The position numbers were made by a program, and so were the translations under genes. The notes below the pieces were generated by a model. That model was not told the DNA's origin, searched no databases, and was given only the letters and a program-made list of their open reading frames with translations. Positions 12,188-24,412 of a stretch of 64,000 nt of DNA are shown here, in pieces (the stretch's first letter is position 1; the number at the start of each line of letters is the position of its first letter). The stretch lies in contig VCAZ01000063.1 of assembly GCA_005784505.1 (NCBI GenBank), forward strand, positions 2,320,501 to 2,384,500, in the 5' to 3' direction. The stretch comes from Bagarius yarrelli (taxonomy: Eukaryota; Chordata; Actinopteri; Siluriformes; Sisoridae).

Positions 12188-12919
12188 AGGGCTGCATAAA
12201 AGCATCTATCGCATACGTCAAAATGATCTAAATATCGTAAATGTGCAAATTGCGATGTGGATATCGAGCAGTGTTTAGCAAAAAATGATCGATTAAATAC
12301 TTCAAATATTATTGTATTGTCAGAGTTTTAGGTCCATGCGGATAGTAAAGTATCTGGCACACAACATAATATTGAGAAGCAGGATAATCTTGAGAAGCTT
12401 AGAGCATCCACAACCGCTGCCGACGATTTAGTGGCAACTATGAAGATAAAGCTATCTCAAAGATATGGCAAGTGGTGACTCATGGTTAAGGTGTTGGAGT
12501 ACCAACCTGAAGATTGTAGGTTCGACTGCCAGCTCCACCAAGGCACCACTGCTGGGCCCCTGAGCAAGGGCCCCTAACCCCCAATTGCTCAGTTGTATAA
12601 ATAAGATAAATGTAAGTCGCTGTGGATAAGGGCATCTGCCTTTGCCGAATGCTGCAAATGTAAATGTAAATATGGCAGGTTTTAAAAGAGACGACCACAT
12701 GCAGACTAATGTTCTATGTAAAACAGGAAAACAGGAAACACTACACATCTTAACAATCGCCTCAAAACACAATTTTTATCAGCTGTGCTCAGTAGAAAAA
12801 TGTTCAAACACAGTGAACATGTTTGAAACAAAAAATGTTGGTCTTATTATGTTTTTAAAATATCGCATTATTTAGCATGCTGTCGGATATCACATTTATC
12901 TTCAATATCGTGGAGCCCT
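12188..12919. mobile_element. hAT-like MITE with nested SINE-like insertion
   Basis: The left end AGGGCTGCAT..ATCTATCGCA and right end ATATCG.GGAGCCCT are inverted relatives of the AGGGCTGCACGAT termini common in fish hAT-type non-autonomous elements. Internal sequence carries ATATCG motifs. A minus-oriented SINE-like copy at about 12463-12672 splits it, so the SINE arrived later. No transposase frame. Confidence 0.6.
12463..12672 (-). repeat. SINE-like repeat, minus orientation
   Basis: Reverse-oriented full copy: GACTCATGGTTAAGGTGTTGG, CTGGGCCCCTGAGCAAGGGCC, AATTGCTCAGTTGTATAAATA, AAGTCGCTGTGGATAAGGGC and a final GCTGCAAATGTAAATGTAAAT. It is nested inside a hAT-like MITE. Confidence 0.75.
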
Positions 12920-13774
12920 AATGCTGACCTGAGTATTAAAAGTACTCCAGAGTTTAAGCAACAAGGCTTAATCTTCAGGTATTCAGCATCTCACCTCTGG
13001 TTTAACGGAACCCTTGTTCAGAATCAGGAAACTCTGTCCAATCATAGAAAGCCTGCTCTCATTCTCCTGCATCTTCAGTTGGCTTCAGTAAATAAGATAT
13101 AATTAGGTTGCTACCATGGTATCCACTTATGCAGAGTATGAGCCAACACACAAGGCGTCTTGTTTAACAGGTTGCTCAATAAATCATTTGTTTATTCCAG
13201 AAAATCAACAGCAATGAGAAGGAATGTGCAGTCATAATAACGCTGATAAGACATTTATAGATACCTCATTGCAAGTGTCTCATACCCAAATACTAAGCAT
13301 ACAGTGTTCTAGAATGCTGAGCCAAAGCTTAAACACTGTTCAAGCATGACACATTGTGGGGACACGGTGTGTTAATATTAACATGGACGAACTCAATTCT
13401 CTTGCACAGAGCCCTGAACTGGAACCCCAGACCTCCTCACCCAACATCAGTGTCTGATCTCAACAATGTGGAATAGGAGTAGTAGAAACACTCAGACGAA
13501 TATCGTGGGAAGGTGTCTCCTTCCTACCTTGTGTCTCCTTCAATATTTTGGCTATGTAGTGTAACTTAATCGAATCATTTCCAGAAAAGAGTTGTGATCA
13601 AAAAATGCTGCAGAATTAGTTTTCACTAAAGAAAGGGTAGTGTTCGCATGACATTCCGGTGTAGACCACACCCACATGCTGTTTAATTCCAAATACAAAA
13701 ACAGATGTAAAGTATGACTGAAAACTGACAGAATTCAGCTAACACCTGTATTCAATTAATAAACAATTACAGAA

Positions 13775-13870
13775 CTAATCAGTTAAGGGTTACGGGTCAT
13801 TTCTAATGGCCCAGCAATGGCAGCTTGGTAGTCAAGGGATTCAACTCAAAACCTTTGTATCAGCAGTTTG
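13775..13870 (+). repeat. SINE-like repeat, degraded fragment
   Basis: Degraded copy with GTTAAGGGTTACGGG, GGCCCAGCAATGGCAGCTTGG and ACTCAAAACCTTTGTATCAGCAG, matching the middle and 3' part of the family. Located in the rab5a first intron. Confidence 0.5.
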
Positions 13871-14859
13871 ACACTATAAAAAATCTAAAACTAGAAACCT
13901 CCAGTAAGCATTAGTTTTGTGGCTAAAGATGAGAGGAATCCAGACATTTGGCAGATGTCGTCATCAAAACAAGGTAGAAAAGTGCTTCGAGTCTCTATTA
14001 ACCATTAATACTGGTTTGTTAGATCACAAACTAAATGTTACTTGTCTGGAAAGCCAGTTGTGCTTTCTGCTCATTCATTTTCAGATGGAATCTTTTAGTT
14101 TTACTTCTATAATAACCTCCAGACTCCCACTAGATTGTGTCATGTGACTGTGGTGATTTGATCATTCAGTCACAATAGTATTAGTAAGATCTGATACTAA
14201 TGTTGGGAGAGGAGGTCTGTGGTGCAGTTAGTTCACCCTAAAGGCCACAGTGACTGAAACCATCACTTTTTACACACATGCTGGACAGAAAAGTGTCTTG
14301 GGACACACAAGGGACCACAGGCTTTGGTGAAATCTGATCAAACACACTAAATTGGGGAATCAGGAATCTTGACATAATCAATTATTTATAATCAGCTTTG
14401 GTTCAGTTGTCCTTTTTACATTTGTGGTTATTTCCGCTTATTTCTGGCGACAAATCATCGGCTCAACCCCCAGCATGGACATCCTGTCAGTGCAGACAGC
14501 AGAACACAGACAAAGATGCAAAACCACTAGTAAAACTCTCGCCCACTTCGACAGCAATCTTAGCTTTTGTGTCCATTTGGACCCAAATCAGATTAGACAC
14601 ATTTCCCCACACACACCCATGTGTAGATCTCTGCGAGTCTGTTATTTACTGCCACTGAGGCTAACAGGCTAACGAGCTGAACTGACCCACTTAATTGCGA
14701 CACGTCTTATGTCATGGCTTATTTTACCTGGTTGTCAGTAGACGCTTCGAGAAGAGTGTCTTCTGATAAACAGACGTCAGGGTAAATTTTCTGGAGCTCT
14801 ACAGTAAACTGACAGGAATGTCACCAGCCCCGTGAAAGATCCTCTATATTCTCACTCTT

Positions 14860-15320
14860 TACTTCCCTTTTACAACCAAAACACAAACAAGCACTTCCGC
14901 CCCTCTTCGCCACGTCAGATGGCAAGCCTGCTTGTGGTTGGGTAACTAATCTGCGCGTGCGTACATGATTTAGCTAGCAAGAATAGCGATGGTGCTTATC
15001 TGTACTGCGCATGAGCAGAAATATGACGGTAAATGTGAGAACTTGTCATATTAATATTCGTATTTTACACTCATAGCGCTGATGTTAATTAACAACGCCA
15101 GACAGTGTGACGTGGCATGCGGAAATAAACACTTTATGCATACGTATGACTCATTTTTAAAATTGTTGGATATTTAAATTAATTATCATTAGTATTTCTA
15201 TTACAGCAGCAAAAAATGTATTGGTTGGAACCAGCCAAAGAAATAGGACGTTTTTTTTTTTTTTGCACGCGATGACGTCAGTACACAGGGCAGTTCGCGC
15301 GTATTGGTGGCCGAGTGTTG
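14860..15320 (-). promoter_or_regulatory. rab5a: rab5a promoter region with CRE and NRF1-like sites
   Basis: Just upstream of the rab5a noncoding exon are CTTCCGCCC (ETS-like), TGCGCGTGCG and TGCGCATGAG (NRF1-like), then further out a perfect palindromic CRE, TGACGTCA, at 15273-15280 in CpG-bearing sequence. The motif grouping is typical of a ubiquitously expressed gene. Binding is inferred. Confidence 0.4.
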
Positions 15321-15770
15321 TCAGATTGTTTCTTTTAGGGTTAACTGAATTGAATTTTTATTAACAAAATCTTACGTGTATAATATTTAGTATATAATAT
15401 TAAGTTGTAATAGTTATAATTAAAAACATAACTATTAAAAACAATATTACTAGCAAAGCTGTAAAAGTTCTTTTTATCATCATGCCAAAGTGAGCTAAAT
15501 ATAAAAGTCCAACCGAAAAGATATTTTACATATTTCTATAATATAATATTTCTAGTGATTAGGTTACTAGATATTAACAGATAATGTTAAAAGAAACATG
15601 TAGGTATGGGATCTAACATGCACGTTCTATTAATGTTAACCCAATCAATAATAGCAGACTTTTAAAACAAAATGCTGACAGTTTCCTAGATGGGACACTG
15701 GGTGGCGCTGTCACATAAAAATAGTGTAATAATTTTACCCATGTAAAATAAATTAATGTTGCCACAAAAG

Positions 15771-15845
<75 letters not shown>
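15771..15845. repeat. (CA)n microsatellite
   Basis: An uninterrupted AC dinucleotide run of about 37 units followed by A-rich sequence. Confidence 0.95.
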
Positions 15846-15849
<4 letters not shown>

Positions 15850-16084
15850 CAAACAAAAAACCGAAACCAGACACACTTTAAATAGTGAAATGTCTGTTTA
15901 GTTGGTCATAAATCATTTGCTATGATTAACACACAATACAGCAATACATCACTGCTGCCTCTACTGTGATTAACTGGTAAAAGAAAGAAAACTGTCAGGC
16001 ATTCAGCGAAATTCATCTATTTAGATAAAAAGTCCATGCTTAATTATGCGTTTTAAAATCGAACATAATGAAATAATCACACAT

Positions 16085-16310
16085 GTTGTGCCAGATGAGG
16101 ATGGGTTCCACCTCTAGTTTGGTTCCTCTTGATGTTTTTTTGCATAGCGTTTTTTTCCCCCACTGTTGGCAGTCCTGCTCATCAGGGATCAATTGGAATT
16201 TCATTTTAAAATGTTGAATATTTAATATGAATTGTATTTATGTAAAACTGCTTTGAGACAATCTCTATTGTTAGAAGTGCTATACAAATATAATAATAAA
16301 AAAAGAACAA
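16085..16310 (+). mobile_element. LINE (CR1/L2-type) 3' tail fragment
   Basis: Ends TAAAACTGCTTTGAGACAAT, then CTATTGTTAGAAGTGCTATA and CAAATA, a tail typical of fish L2/CR1-clade LINE 3' ends. A related tail occurs at about 62500-62822. Only 3' UTR-like sequence is present. Confidence 0.55.
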
Positions 16311-16469
16311 TAGAACAAGATTGTAATAAGTATTGCCCTAACTATCCACTTTTGTAACAACAGTGTGTATTATGCTGATTAACGTACAGTCTTCTCATAT
16401 ATAGATATGAGCGATGCACTTGAGAATATTAGTAGGACAGCTGCATATATCAGTTTAACAGTAGTACTT

Positions 16470-16795
16470 TCATTCATTCATCTTCTATACCCGCTTATTC
16501 CCTAATTCTATGTCACCGTCTCTAAAAGGGCGAAAGGCAGGAGGGGTACACCCTGGACAGGTCGCCAGTCACAGGGCCACACACACTCACTCCTATGGGC
16601 AATTTACAATCCCCAATCAACCTAACATACATGTTTTGAACTATGGGAGGAAATTGGATAACCTGGAGTAAACTCACACAAGAACAGGGAGAACATGTAA
16701 ACTCCACACAGAAAGACCCCTGCCTGAGAATCAAACCCAGGCCTTCTTGCTGTGAGGCAACAGTGCTAACCACTAAACCACTGTACTGCCAGAAA
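16470..16795. repeat. Common teleost interspersed repeat
   Basis: Contains ACACCCTGGACAGGTCGCCAG, AACTCCACACAGAAAGACCCC, AATCAAACCCAGGCCTTCTTG and CTGTGAGGCAACAGTGCTAAC in order, a dispersed fish repeat of uncertain class (likely the 3' part of a LINE). The 83-codon minus-strand frame across it is incidental. Confidence 0.6.
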
Positions 16796-16924
16796 ATTAT
16801 GCAGCAAGCATAAAAGTATAGAAAATATGGTCAATGTCTGTGTTCATGCCACCACTACATCCATACGTGTGTCTTTCCCAAACTGTTCCTGTCTCTAACG
16901 TCTTTGTATGTCTCTGCATTCCAT

Positions 16925-17212
16925 TATTCCCTCACTGAAACTAAGAGACCCAAACACTCTTCCAGCATGACAATGCCAATGTGCACCATTAAGACTCCAT
17001 TAAGGCTCCATTAAGACATACTGTGTTTTGGTTGCTGTCCCGACTCGACAAACGAATCCCAACATTTCACCTTCTGATTGAAAACCTGCTCACATGTGTG
17101 GAAGTTATTACAGGAGGAAAAGTTTTACTACATCTGGAAAAGGATGATCAAAAGCACAAATAGATGATGATTGTGAAGGGCAGGTGTCCTAATACTTTTG
17201 GTCATATAGTAA
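16925..17212 (+). mobile_element. Decayed non-autonomous DNA-transposon copy
   Basis: Carries ACTAAGAGACCCAAACACTC, CCAGCATGACAATGCCAATGT, TGGAAAAGGATGATCAAAAGC and the terminus GGTGTCCTAATACTTTTGGTC ATATAGTA, the same family as the copies at 5612 and 55836. Internal sequence is deleted and rearranged. Confidence 0.6.
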
Positions 17213-18083
17213 AACTGACACCAGACTGTACCCCTAAATCAGACACTACACATTTATAAAAGACACTACGGTATAAAAGTTTCTTACAATTGAGGGATAA
17301 AGGTAAAAGTCCTTAACTGGTGATCATAAAATTTGTACATAGGGTTAGGGTTATGTACAAAGGGTATGAGGGGACTAATGCCAAACCACAGCAAAACAGC
17401 AAGCACCTTTCTTTTTACCACTTTACCAACAGGTTAATTGTCTTTAAAACACTGGCTTTCAACACACACATACACAGATACAAAACCATGTATGAACTAC
17501 CCCAGCAAAAGAAAAATAAAAACAATCTTGAGGTGATTTCTATGCTGTTTTTATGCCTCTTAAATAACTATCTTGACCTGATGTATTCATTTTACACAAA
17601 GAAACACAACACAAGATCTGAGGAAATTTCAGTGATGACATTCATATGTAGATGATGTAACTGTTGGTCCTGATAAGTGGAAGAGTTAATGCACAGACAT
17701 TAAAGAGATGTCCTGAACCTTTTAATTAATAATGACATTTTAGTGATCCTCTGTAAATTTACTTTATGGGTTTAGTGCATTTATCAAAGCTTGTGTTTTC
17801 CTAACAGAGCAGGTTCATTCTGCCAGGTAAAGAAACATGTTTTTGATGGGCTCAGCAGTTGTTGCAGTTGGATGGAAAGCAGGGACTACATTGGATCAGT
17901 TCAGTCATGTCCTCTTAAGTCAAAAAGAATAGGCAACCTTTAGTTCGACTTTAACATTTAATGTTTCAAAGTTTAAGCAGTACTGCTCTGTTCTAAATTT
18001 GCTGTCTTTCCATGGGATCCATAAAAAGCCTAGACAAGGAAACAGCAGCATCCTTGGGGGCGACCCTTCTATTTTCAGCAGCA

Positions 18084-18084
18084 G

Positions 18085-18146
<62 letters not shown>

Positions 18147-18205
18147 TAGATAGATAGATATATATAGAGAGAGACAGAGAGAGAGGAGAGAGAGAGAGAG
18201 AGAGA
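18084..18205. repeat. (GA)n microsatellite with GATA units
   Basis: Long AG dinucleotide run interrupted by short GATA and TATA blocks. It abuts the 5' end of a truncated LINE. Confidence 0.9.
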
Positions 18206-19355
18206 CTGCTGTGAGGGTCATGTTCTTTGACTTCTCCAGTGCCTTTAATACCATCCAGCCGGCTCTTCTGAGAAAGAAGCTGGAAGGGGCAGGCGTGGAC
18301 GGAAAACTGGGTTCATGGACATCGGACTATCTCACCAGCAGGCCACAGTATGTGAGGCTAAGAAACTGTGTGCCTGAGGTAGTTGTTTCCAGCACTGGGG
18401 CCCCTCAGGGGATAGTGCTCTCACCATTCCTCTTCACCCTTTACACCTCGGACTTTACATACAACACCAACAGCTATCACCTCCAGAAGTTCTCTGACGA
18501 CTCGGCTATTGTTGGCTGTGTGTCTGGGGGGAACGAGCTGGAGTACTGGTCAGTCATCATGGACTTTTTGGAATGGTGTGAGCGCAATCACTTGTGCTTA
18601 AACACCAGTAAGACGAAGGAGACTTTCGGAGGAGGACACCAAATTACACACCGGTGACACAGGGCTCTGACATTGAGGTCGTCACCTTAACAATAAACTG
18701 GACTGGACTCATAACACCGATACCCTGTACAAGAAGGGCCAAAGTTGCCTCCACCTTCTGAGGAGACTGAGGTCCTTTGGATTGTGCAGGCCTCTCTTAA
18801 GGACTTTTATGACTCGGTGGTAGCCTCTGCTATCCACTACGCTGTGGTCTGCTGGGGAGCAGGCAGCACGGACCAGGACAGAAAGAGACTCAACAAACTG
18901 GTCAGGAGGGCCAGTTCTGTCCTGGGCTGTCCACTGGACTAGGTGGAGTAGGTGGGTGAGAGGAGGATGTTGGTTAAGCTGACATCCATCATAGACAATA
19001 CCTCTCATCCACTGCATAAGGCCGTGGAGGCTATGAGCAGCTCCTTCAGTAGCAGACTGTTACACCATCCGTGTAGAAAGGAGCGGTTTCGCAGGTCTTT
19101 CCTACAAACTGCTGTTAGACTGTACAACTCAACAGTCTAACTACAGATGCACATAACTGTAAATACTTTTAGATTTTTAAAATGTTTTTTTTTTTTTTAT
19201 CATAAATTGTTTTTATTTCACACAATTTGCACTTTTCTATTGCACATTTTTTTCTATTTTTATACTTTGCACATAATTGTTTTTGTATCTGAGCATAACA
19301 ATTTAATTTCCCCACTGTGGGATCAATAAAGATTATCTTATCTTATCTTATCATC
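18206..19355 (+). mobile_element. 5'-truncated LINE (Rex1/Babar-like, CR1 clade), broken ORF
   Basis: An open frame at 18211-18657 encodes part of a reverse transcriptase: FFDFSSAFNTIQP, GAPQGIVLSPFLFTLYTSDF and the catalytic box as FSDDSAIVG. The frame then breaks. Downstream pieces in other frames keep YKKGQS, LHLLRRLRSFG, YDSVVASAIHYAVVCWGAGS, DRKRLNKLVRRASSVLGCPLD and FSSRLLHHP. The element ends with CCCCACTGTGGGATCAATAAA and a TCTTA-type short tandem tail. Several frameshifts and stops show it is dead. Truncation at the 5' end is usual for target-primed reverse transcription. The family name is by resemblance only. Confidence 0.75.
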
Positions 19356-19430
19356 TTAACTTTATTTGTACAAGTCACAAATTATAAAAAGCAGTAAATA
19401 AATAAATATGTTTTAAAAAATGTCAATAAG

Positions 19431-19542
19431 AGAGAGAAACAGAGAGAAAGTGTGAGAAAAAGAGAGTTGAAGAGAGAGAGAGAGAGAGAGAAACAGAGAG
19501 AAAGTGTGAGAAAAAGAGAGTTGAAGAGAGAGAGAGAGAAAT
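19431..19542. repeat. Tandem duplication of a purine-rich unit of about 56 bp
   Basis: The unit AGAAACAGAGAGAAAGTGTG AGAAAAAGAGAGTTGAAG plus GA run occurs twice almost identically, just upstream of the tbc1d5 promoter. Confidence 0.8.
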
Positions 19543-19599
19543 TTCACGTCCATGTTTGTGTATCTATTTAACTCTGTCTTTTTTACTCATTGCGCAATG

Positions 19600-19960
19600 A
19601 CAATCGAGCCGAGGAGGCGGGAAGCTAGCATTATGTAACATGCTTCTTTTATTTTGAAACGTTGAAACGCGTCTCCTAATGTCACCTACACTTCCGGTCT
19701 CATGTCACGTGAGTGACCAGCGCTTCCTCCTATCTCGCGCTCCGGTGTTTACATGCAGCCTGCAGGATGGAAAGACCTGCGTAAACATTTGCAGGTAAAC
19801 TAAATCCTCAGGCTCGATGGCGGTGCGTGTTTGAGTGTCAGTGGTGCTGTAGGTAGAACCTGGAATGGTGTCACTTCCTGTGTTGCAGATTCAGGGGCTG
19901 TGTGTAAGACACCGCTAGCAGGCTAACAAGACTCGCGCGCCCTGTTCTCAAGCAAGATGA
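19600..19960 (+). promoter_or_regulatory. tbc1d5: tbc1d5 promoter and first noncoding exon, with CLEAR-like E-box
   Basis: A CpG-enriched block holds an ETS-like CTTCCGG at about 19691 and GTCACGTGAG at 19704-19713, matching the TFEB/TFE3 CLEAR consensus GTCACGTGAC at nine of ten positions. A likely noncoding first exon ends at 19794 with TTTGCAG|GTAAAC. The transcription start lies probably between 19680 and 19760. The link to TFEB is inference. Confidence 0.5.
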
Positions 19961-22517
19961 ACGTTTCCGTAGTGCGAAAAAGCGCACGGGTTTTAATTGG
20001 ATTCATTGATTCAACTCAGTCCCTGTGTGTTGTTGTGGTTGTTGTCATTGTATTTTGTCTTTGACAAAAGTTACTGGGATTCGCTGTGTTCAGTTCAGCT
20101 TCAACCATGTTTTATCTCAGGACTGCCGAGCAGTAAAATACAGGATAGACATGAAGGGAGATATGGTGGGCTCGAGCCTGTAATCTGTAATTTGCGATTA
20201 TTTCCCCCAGCTAGTCGATTAATCGACGCCTATCAGAGCGATTAATCACGAATAGAAGAAAGACATCACTTAGAACATTTTTTGTAACTGAGTATTCTGT
20301 GTTATTCTTTTGTCAAATTGTCAATTCTGTTACTATGAATTTACACTTCTTTAGATGTTGATTAGTTATTTGTTTTTTTTTCTATTAATAGTTAATATTT
20401 ACTGACAGTAATTTATTAGTAAATCTAATAATAGTTTTACTATTTATTAACAAGAAGATTTACCATCAGTTGGCTTCATACTGACTAAAGAATGTATTTA
20501 TAGATTGAATATAAGAAAATTTTATATAAAGAGAATACAAATATAAATAGATATTTTAGAAAATCAGGTTATAAAGTCAGGTTATATAGGTTAATTCTGA
20601 AGGTTAGAGGTTATAACTAAAGTGGCACTAATGCTGTTCTGTAGATTTAATTCTGTTAAGTTGCTTTATTTATCCCGGCGTAACACTATATGGCTGCTGC
20701 GAACACTTTAATCAGATACGTTTTTTTTTTTTTCACTTTATTTCTTTACCGGCAGATTATCGTGTGTAGTTTTGTAGTTTATTCAAAACCGTGTTTATTC
20801 GTTTTGGATTTGTTTACAATCTAACGTACTGTAAGTGAAGTGTTTTCTCTGCATAAGCACTGTTTTATGGTCTTGCACTACAGCGCCACACTGGTTAAAC
20901 AGTGCTATTGCAGGCCATTACATCTGGTACGTATAAGATCAAATGACAATTTGACCAAAAATTTTTTTTTCATTGTTAATAGTGTCAACTAATTATTTCA
21001 GCCAAACGTAGTAGAATATTAAAATGAGCCATGTTTTACCAATAGAACTTATTAAAGTTACTGACTAGTAGACTGTCTCACTGGATTAGATTTCAGATCG
21101 AAAATGATGTTGTCTCCTCTCTGCTTCGTTTAATTTACTGCTGCTTATGTGATTGTCAGCACACACGCCGTCTGCTATATAAGATCTCATTCTCAACTGT
21201 CTGTTCTAGGGCTGGGTGGTATGATGGTATATATCGTTACCGTGAAATAAATTGCCAACCAGTTCAACACCTTAACCACTGCGTCACCACTTCCCCAACC
21301 AATTCCCAAAGATGTTAATTAAGAAAGTTTTATAATAATGTTTGTCCAGACAACTGTAACATGTGACATACAGTTGAATTTGTTGTTATAGGATAAAATA
21401 AATAAATAAAAGAAAAAAGGAATAAAATGATGGTTCTTTTCTTCTGGTTCTTCTAAAGTATTTAAATAACCAAATTTGTAAAATACATTGTGTTAATCAT
21501 ACCGCCCACCCCTAGTGTGTTCCTGATTTGCACATTGAAATTAGAATCGAGTTTCTTTTTTATTTGAATCTTCCTGCTATCGTTATGTACTTGCTGATAA
21601 AGCTTTCTGATTCCTTTGATACTGCAGTTGTTTTGTAGTCTGTGTGCGGGGAGTGAACTGTTTGCACTCTGATATCCCGCTGGAATGTCTACGCTGCTCG
21701 AGGTCGGTGGAGTGAAGCGGGTCATGTGACCGGTGGAGCTCTGTAACGAGCTGATGGAGGTATGAGAGGCATGTGAGATTATTTAACAAGATTTCGGCCC
21801 AGAGCTGAACAGGAGCTGTCCTATTGATGTGTCGTTTTCATAATCACGATGAACAGTGTTGTCGGGTGTGTTCACACCTATGAGGAAATGTTTTTGTGAC
21901 AGAAGCTTCCACAGCACAGACAGAATGACTAGGACGAGACGGATAATAAAAAGAATAAAATCGGATGACTAAATAGAAAATAACACTATACACAGATTTT
22001 TTTCCTGAGGGGAAAAAACTGTTCTTTTGCCTAGCCGGTCCGGCGCTTAGTTTAAAGAAGAAGTGTGAGAAGTGTGAGGTGTTCAGCCTATTTTAGATGT
22101 GAACTGAAAGCAGAATAAAGAGCTAAGTAAAACTCTGTTGTTGTGACTCATGGCCGTTTCAATTTATTTCCCATGTCTCTGAGATGGTGATATCTTAATG
22201 TGCTGTGAAAATCAAAGGCAGCTCTATGGAGCTCAAATATGATTTAGATTCCTGTCATTTCAGCTGCACTGATATAATTACCCAGAGTTCAACTAGCTGG
22301 ATAAATGCTGGGTAAATGCTTAAAGCTGTGAGTCTCTCTCTTGTTTTCATTCCTGCTCCCTTCTGTTATAACAGTACTGTAATGTTAATCACCTTAATCT
22401 GTTCTGTATCACATTTTTTTGTTCGGCTGAAAAAATTAATCAACAAAAAAAAAATTGACAGATAGTTTCTTTAAATAGTCGTTTGATCTCATGTGCCCTA
22501 ACGTAAGAACAAGCAAT

Positions 22518-23104
22518 TAGGGCAGTCAGAATTATTAAATAATTAAATGATCGCAATTATTTGTCCTAAGCGTGGTTGTTGAATCGAACCTTAATTATTG
22601 CACACTTGTATTAGCCACAAGGGGGAGCTGTAGTGCTTGCAGCGCCCTTCTTTCAACCAGCGTGAGTGGGTTTTCTGATTTTTTTTTTTTTTTTTCCGAT
22701 GCTCCAAGCGCGCTTTAATAATGCTCCATCACCAGCTCAACTCCGGTTAATGACCTATAATTTAACTGCGTAGAAAATGAATTAATACATATGTTGCTAA
22801 ACAGATAAACATCACTGACAGGATGCAAAAAATATGGATTTCCTTAAATACTAATTATCTAAACTAAAATATTTACATTAGAGCATTAATACGGCAGAAA
22901 GAAAGAAATTGGTGGGATTAAAAAAGGCTTTGAGTTTTTTTTTTGAATGCTTAATTTTTTTTTTTTACAAATAATTAATCGCTGAAGCCCGAAAAACAAA
23001 CAATCAATCGTTAAAGCTTGAAAACTGGCAAAAAATTGTCATAATTGCAATTATTTCTTTGACAATTAATCGTCACCCAAATTTGATAAATCTTGACAGC
23101 CCTA
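22518..23104. mobile_element. Non-autonomous hAT-like MITE
   Basis: Inverted termini TAGGGCAGTCAGAATTATTAA (left) and the reverse of TTGATAAATCTTGACAGCCCTA (right), with ATGATCGCAATTATTTG-like subterminal sequence inverted at the other end. About 590 bp, no transposase. It sits in the tbc1d5 first intron. Confidence 0.7.
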
Positions 23105-23658
23105 CCTGTAATTGCGTGGTTTAACCAGTGTGGCGCTGTAGTCTAAGACTGTCAGTCAGAGTTCCATCAAAAGAAGATGCGAAACTTAGACACACATAAG
23201 GCTGTGATGTAATCAAGGCTAAGTTTGTTTTTATTCTTTGCTTAGGATTAAAATACAGTTTAATGAAATAAAGGTTGGTTTAGTGTTAGTGAACATTCTG
23301 TCGCTACTGAAGCTGAGTTTAGATAAATGTGTAAATGTGTGTTGTACACTTTCCTCTTAATAACCAAATAGCTGGGTGCAGGCACCTGAGAGCAACACAC
23401 ACGCACACAAACACATTCACACATGTTTACAAACATACTGAACTAATTAACAGAAACTGTGGCTTGTTTTGCTCAATCGAATTATGTCTGCAGTTTGAAT
23501 GTAATAGAAATACAGAGCGTCCAGTGACGGCCCAGGTTATCATCTTTATGTAGTTAAGAGTCACACAGTTCATCAGAGTTTAAGTTTAGAAGCTCTTTAG
23601 ATGTAAATTAATGTGCTATCTTACTACTTGCATTCAGTGACTAGGTTTCCCAGCTTTG

Positions 23659-23711
<53 letters not shown>
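23659..23711. repeat. (GT)n microsatellite
   Basis: Uninterrupted GT run of about 26 units followed by TTTG repeats. Confidence 0.95.
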
Positions 23712-23715
<4 letters not shown>

Positions 23716-24177
23716 GTTTGTTTGTTTTTTTGCTCTGCCCTCTTGCTGCCTGTGCTTTGGTGTGTGTAGGAATCAGTTTTAGCTTTAGTTTATTGTGACC
23801 TAATAGTAGAACATATTGTCTAAATATAACAATATAGTCAATATTCTCACTTCATAGATGTTTTTGTGCTGAATGTAGTTAAATGACTAACAAAAGTATC
23901 TTTTATGGCACTGCTCTTAGAAAAAAAAAAGCAGGAAGATCCTTAGTGCTTCTGTTTTCACGTCCTCATTAAATTCCATCCTCGCTTCCGTAAATGTAAC
24001 TTCCTTAAAATCCCTTTATATCAGGAATATTGAGCTCATAGTGTGTAACAGTGTGTTGAGTTTTGATGGTGTGAGTCTAATATTTGAAACACTGGACAAG
24101 GGGGAGATTTATTGAATATGAACACATTTATAAATCGATGCAACACACACACAATTTATAAGTGGTGGAGGGGGAAG

Positions 24178-24412
24178 TGGAAAGTGGTAGCTCAGGTGTT
24201 GGACTGATAATCGAAAGGTCAGGGTTTGATTTTCAGCACCACTAACTGCCACTGTTGGACCCTGAGCAATGGCCTTAACCCCAAATTGCTCTGTTGTAAA
24301 AAATAAATAAATGTCAGTCGCTCTGTGGGGGGGGGGGGGGGGGGGGGGGGGGGGTGGGGGGGGGTTGGGGGGGGGGGGGGGGGGGTGTCCTGCCAAATGC
24401 TGTAAATGTAAA
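24178..24412 (-). repeat. SINE-like repeat, minus, interrupted by a long poly(G) tract
   Basis: Reverse copy with GGTAGCTCAGGTGTTGGACTG, CTGAGCAATGGCCTTAACCC, CAAATTGCTCTGTTGTAAAAA, CAGTCGCTCTG and finally CCAAATGCTGTAAATGTAAAT. The GATAAGGGCGTCTG segment expected between the last two blocks is replaced by about 60 nt of nearly pure G (24327-24385). Confidence 0.75.

Larger units (their letters stand above)
11806..14880 (-). other. rab5a: rab5a 5' UTR exons and first intron
   Basis: The ATG exon appears to start at 11851 after TTTCTGTATTAG, giving about 46 nt of 5' UTR. An upstream noncoding exon ends at 14728 with CAG|GTAAAAT and probably begins near 14860-14900, beside a CTTCCGCCC ETS-like motif. 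The intron between holds a nested MITE/SINE insertion (12188-12919), DNA-transposon debris near 13340-13480 and a SINE fragment near 13775-13870; no other exon is seen. Confidence 0.55.
15320..18080. other. rab5a-tbc1d5 intergenic region, repeat-rich
   Basis: No convincing exon. Contents: a (CA)n microsatellite, a LINE 3' tail, a common fish interspersed repeat, a DNA-transposon copy, and AT-rich filler. The 111-codon open frame at 17320-17655 is lysine/asparagine-rich, with no recognisable domain or splice context. Confidence 0.6.

Noticed and set aside
15613..15876. VCVCVC open frames
   Set aside because: Translation of a (CA)n microsatellite.
17320..17655. 111-codon plus-strand open frame
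   Set aside because: Lysine/asparagine-rich, no domain, no splice context, in AT-rich intergenic DNA.
18211..19140. Possible host gene encoding a reverse-transcriptase-like protein
   Set aside because: RT motifs, several frame breaks and a LINE-type 3' tail show a dead retrotransposon fragment.
24109..24396. Proline-rich 95-codon minus-strand frame
   Set aside because: Made by the poly(G) tract read as CCC codons.
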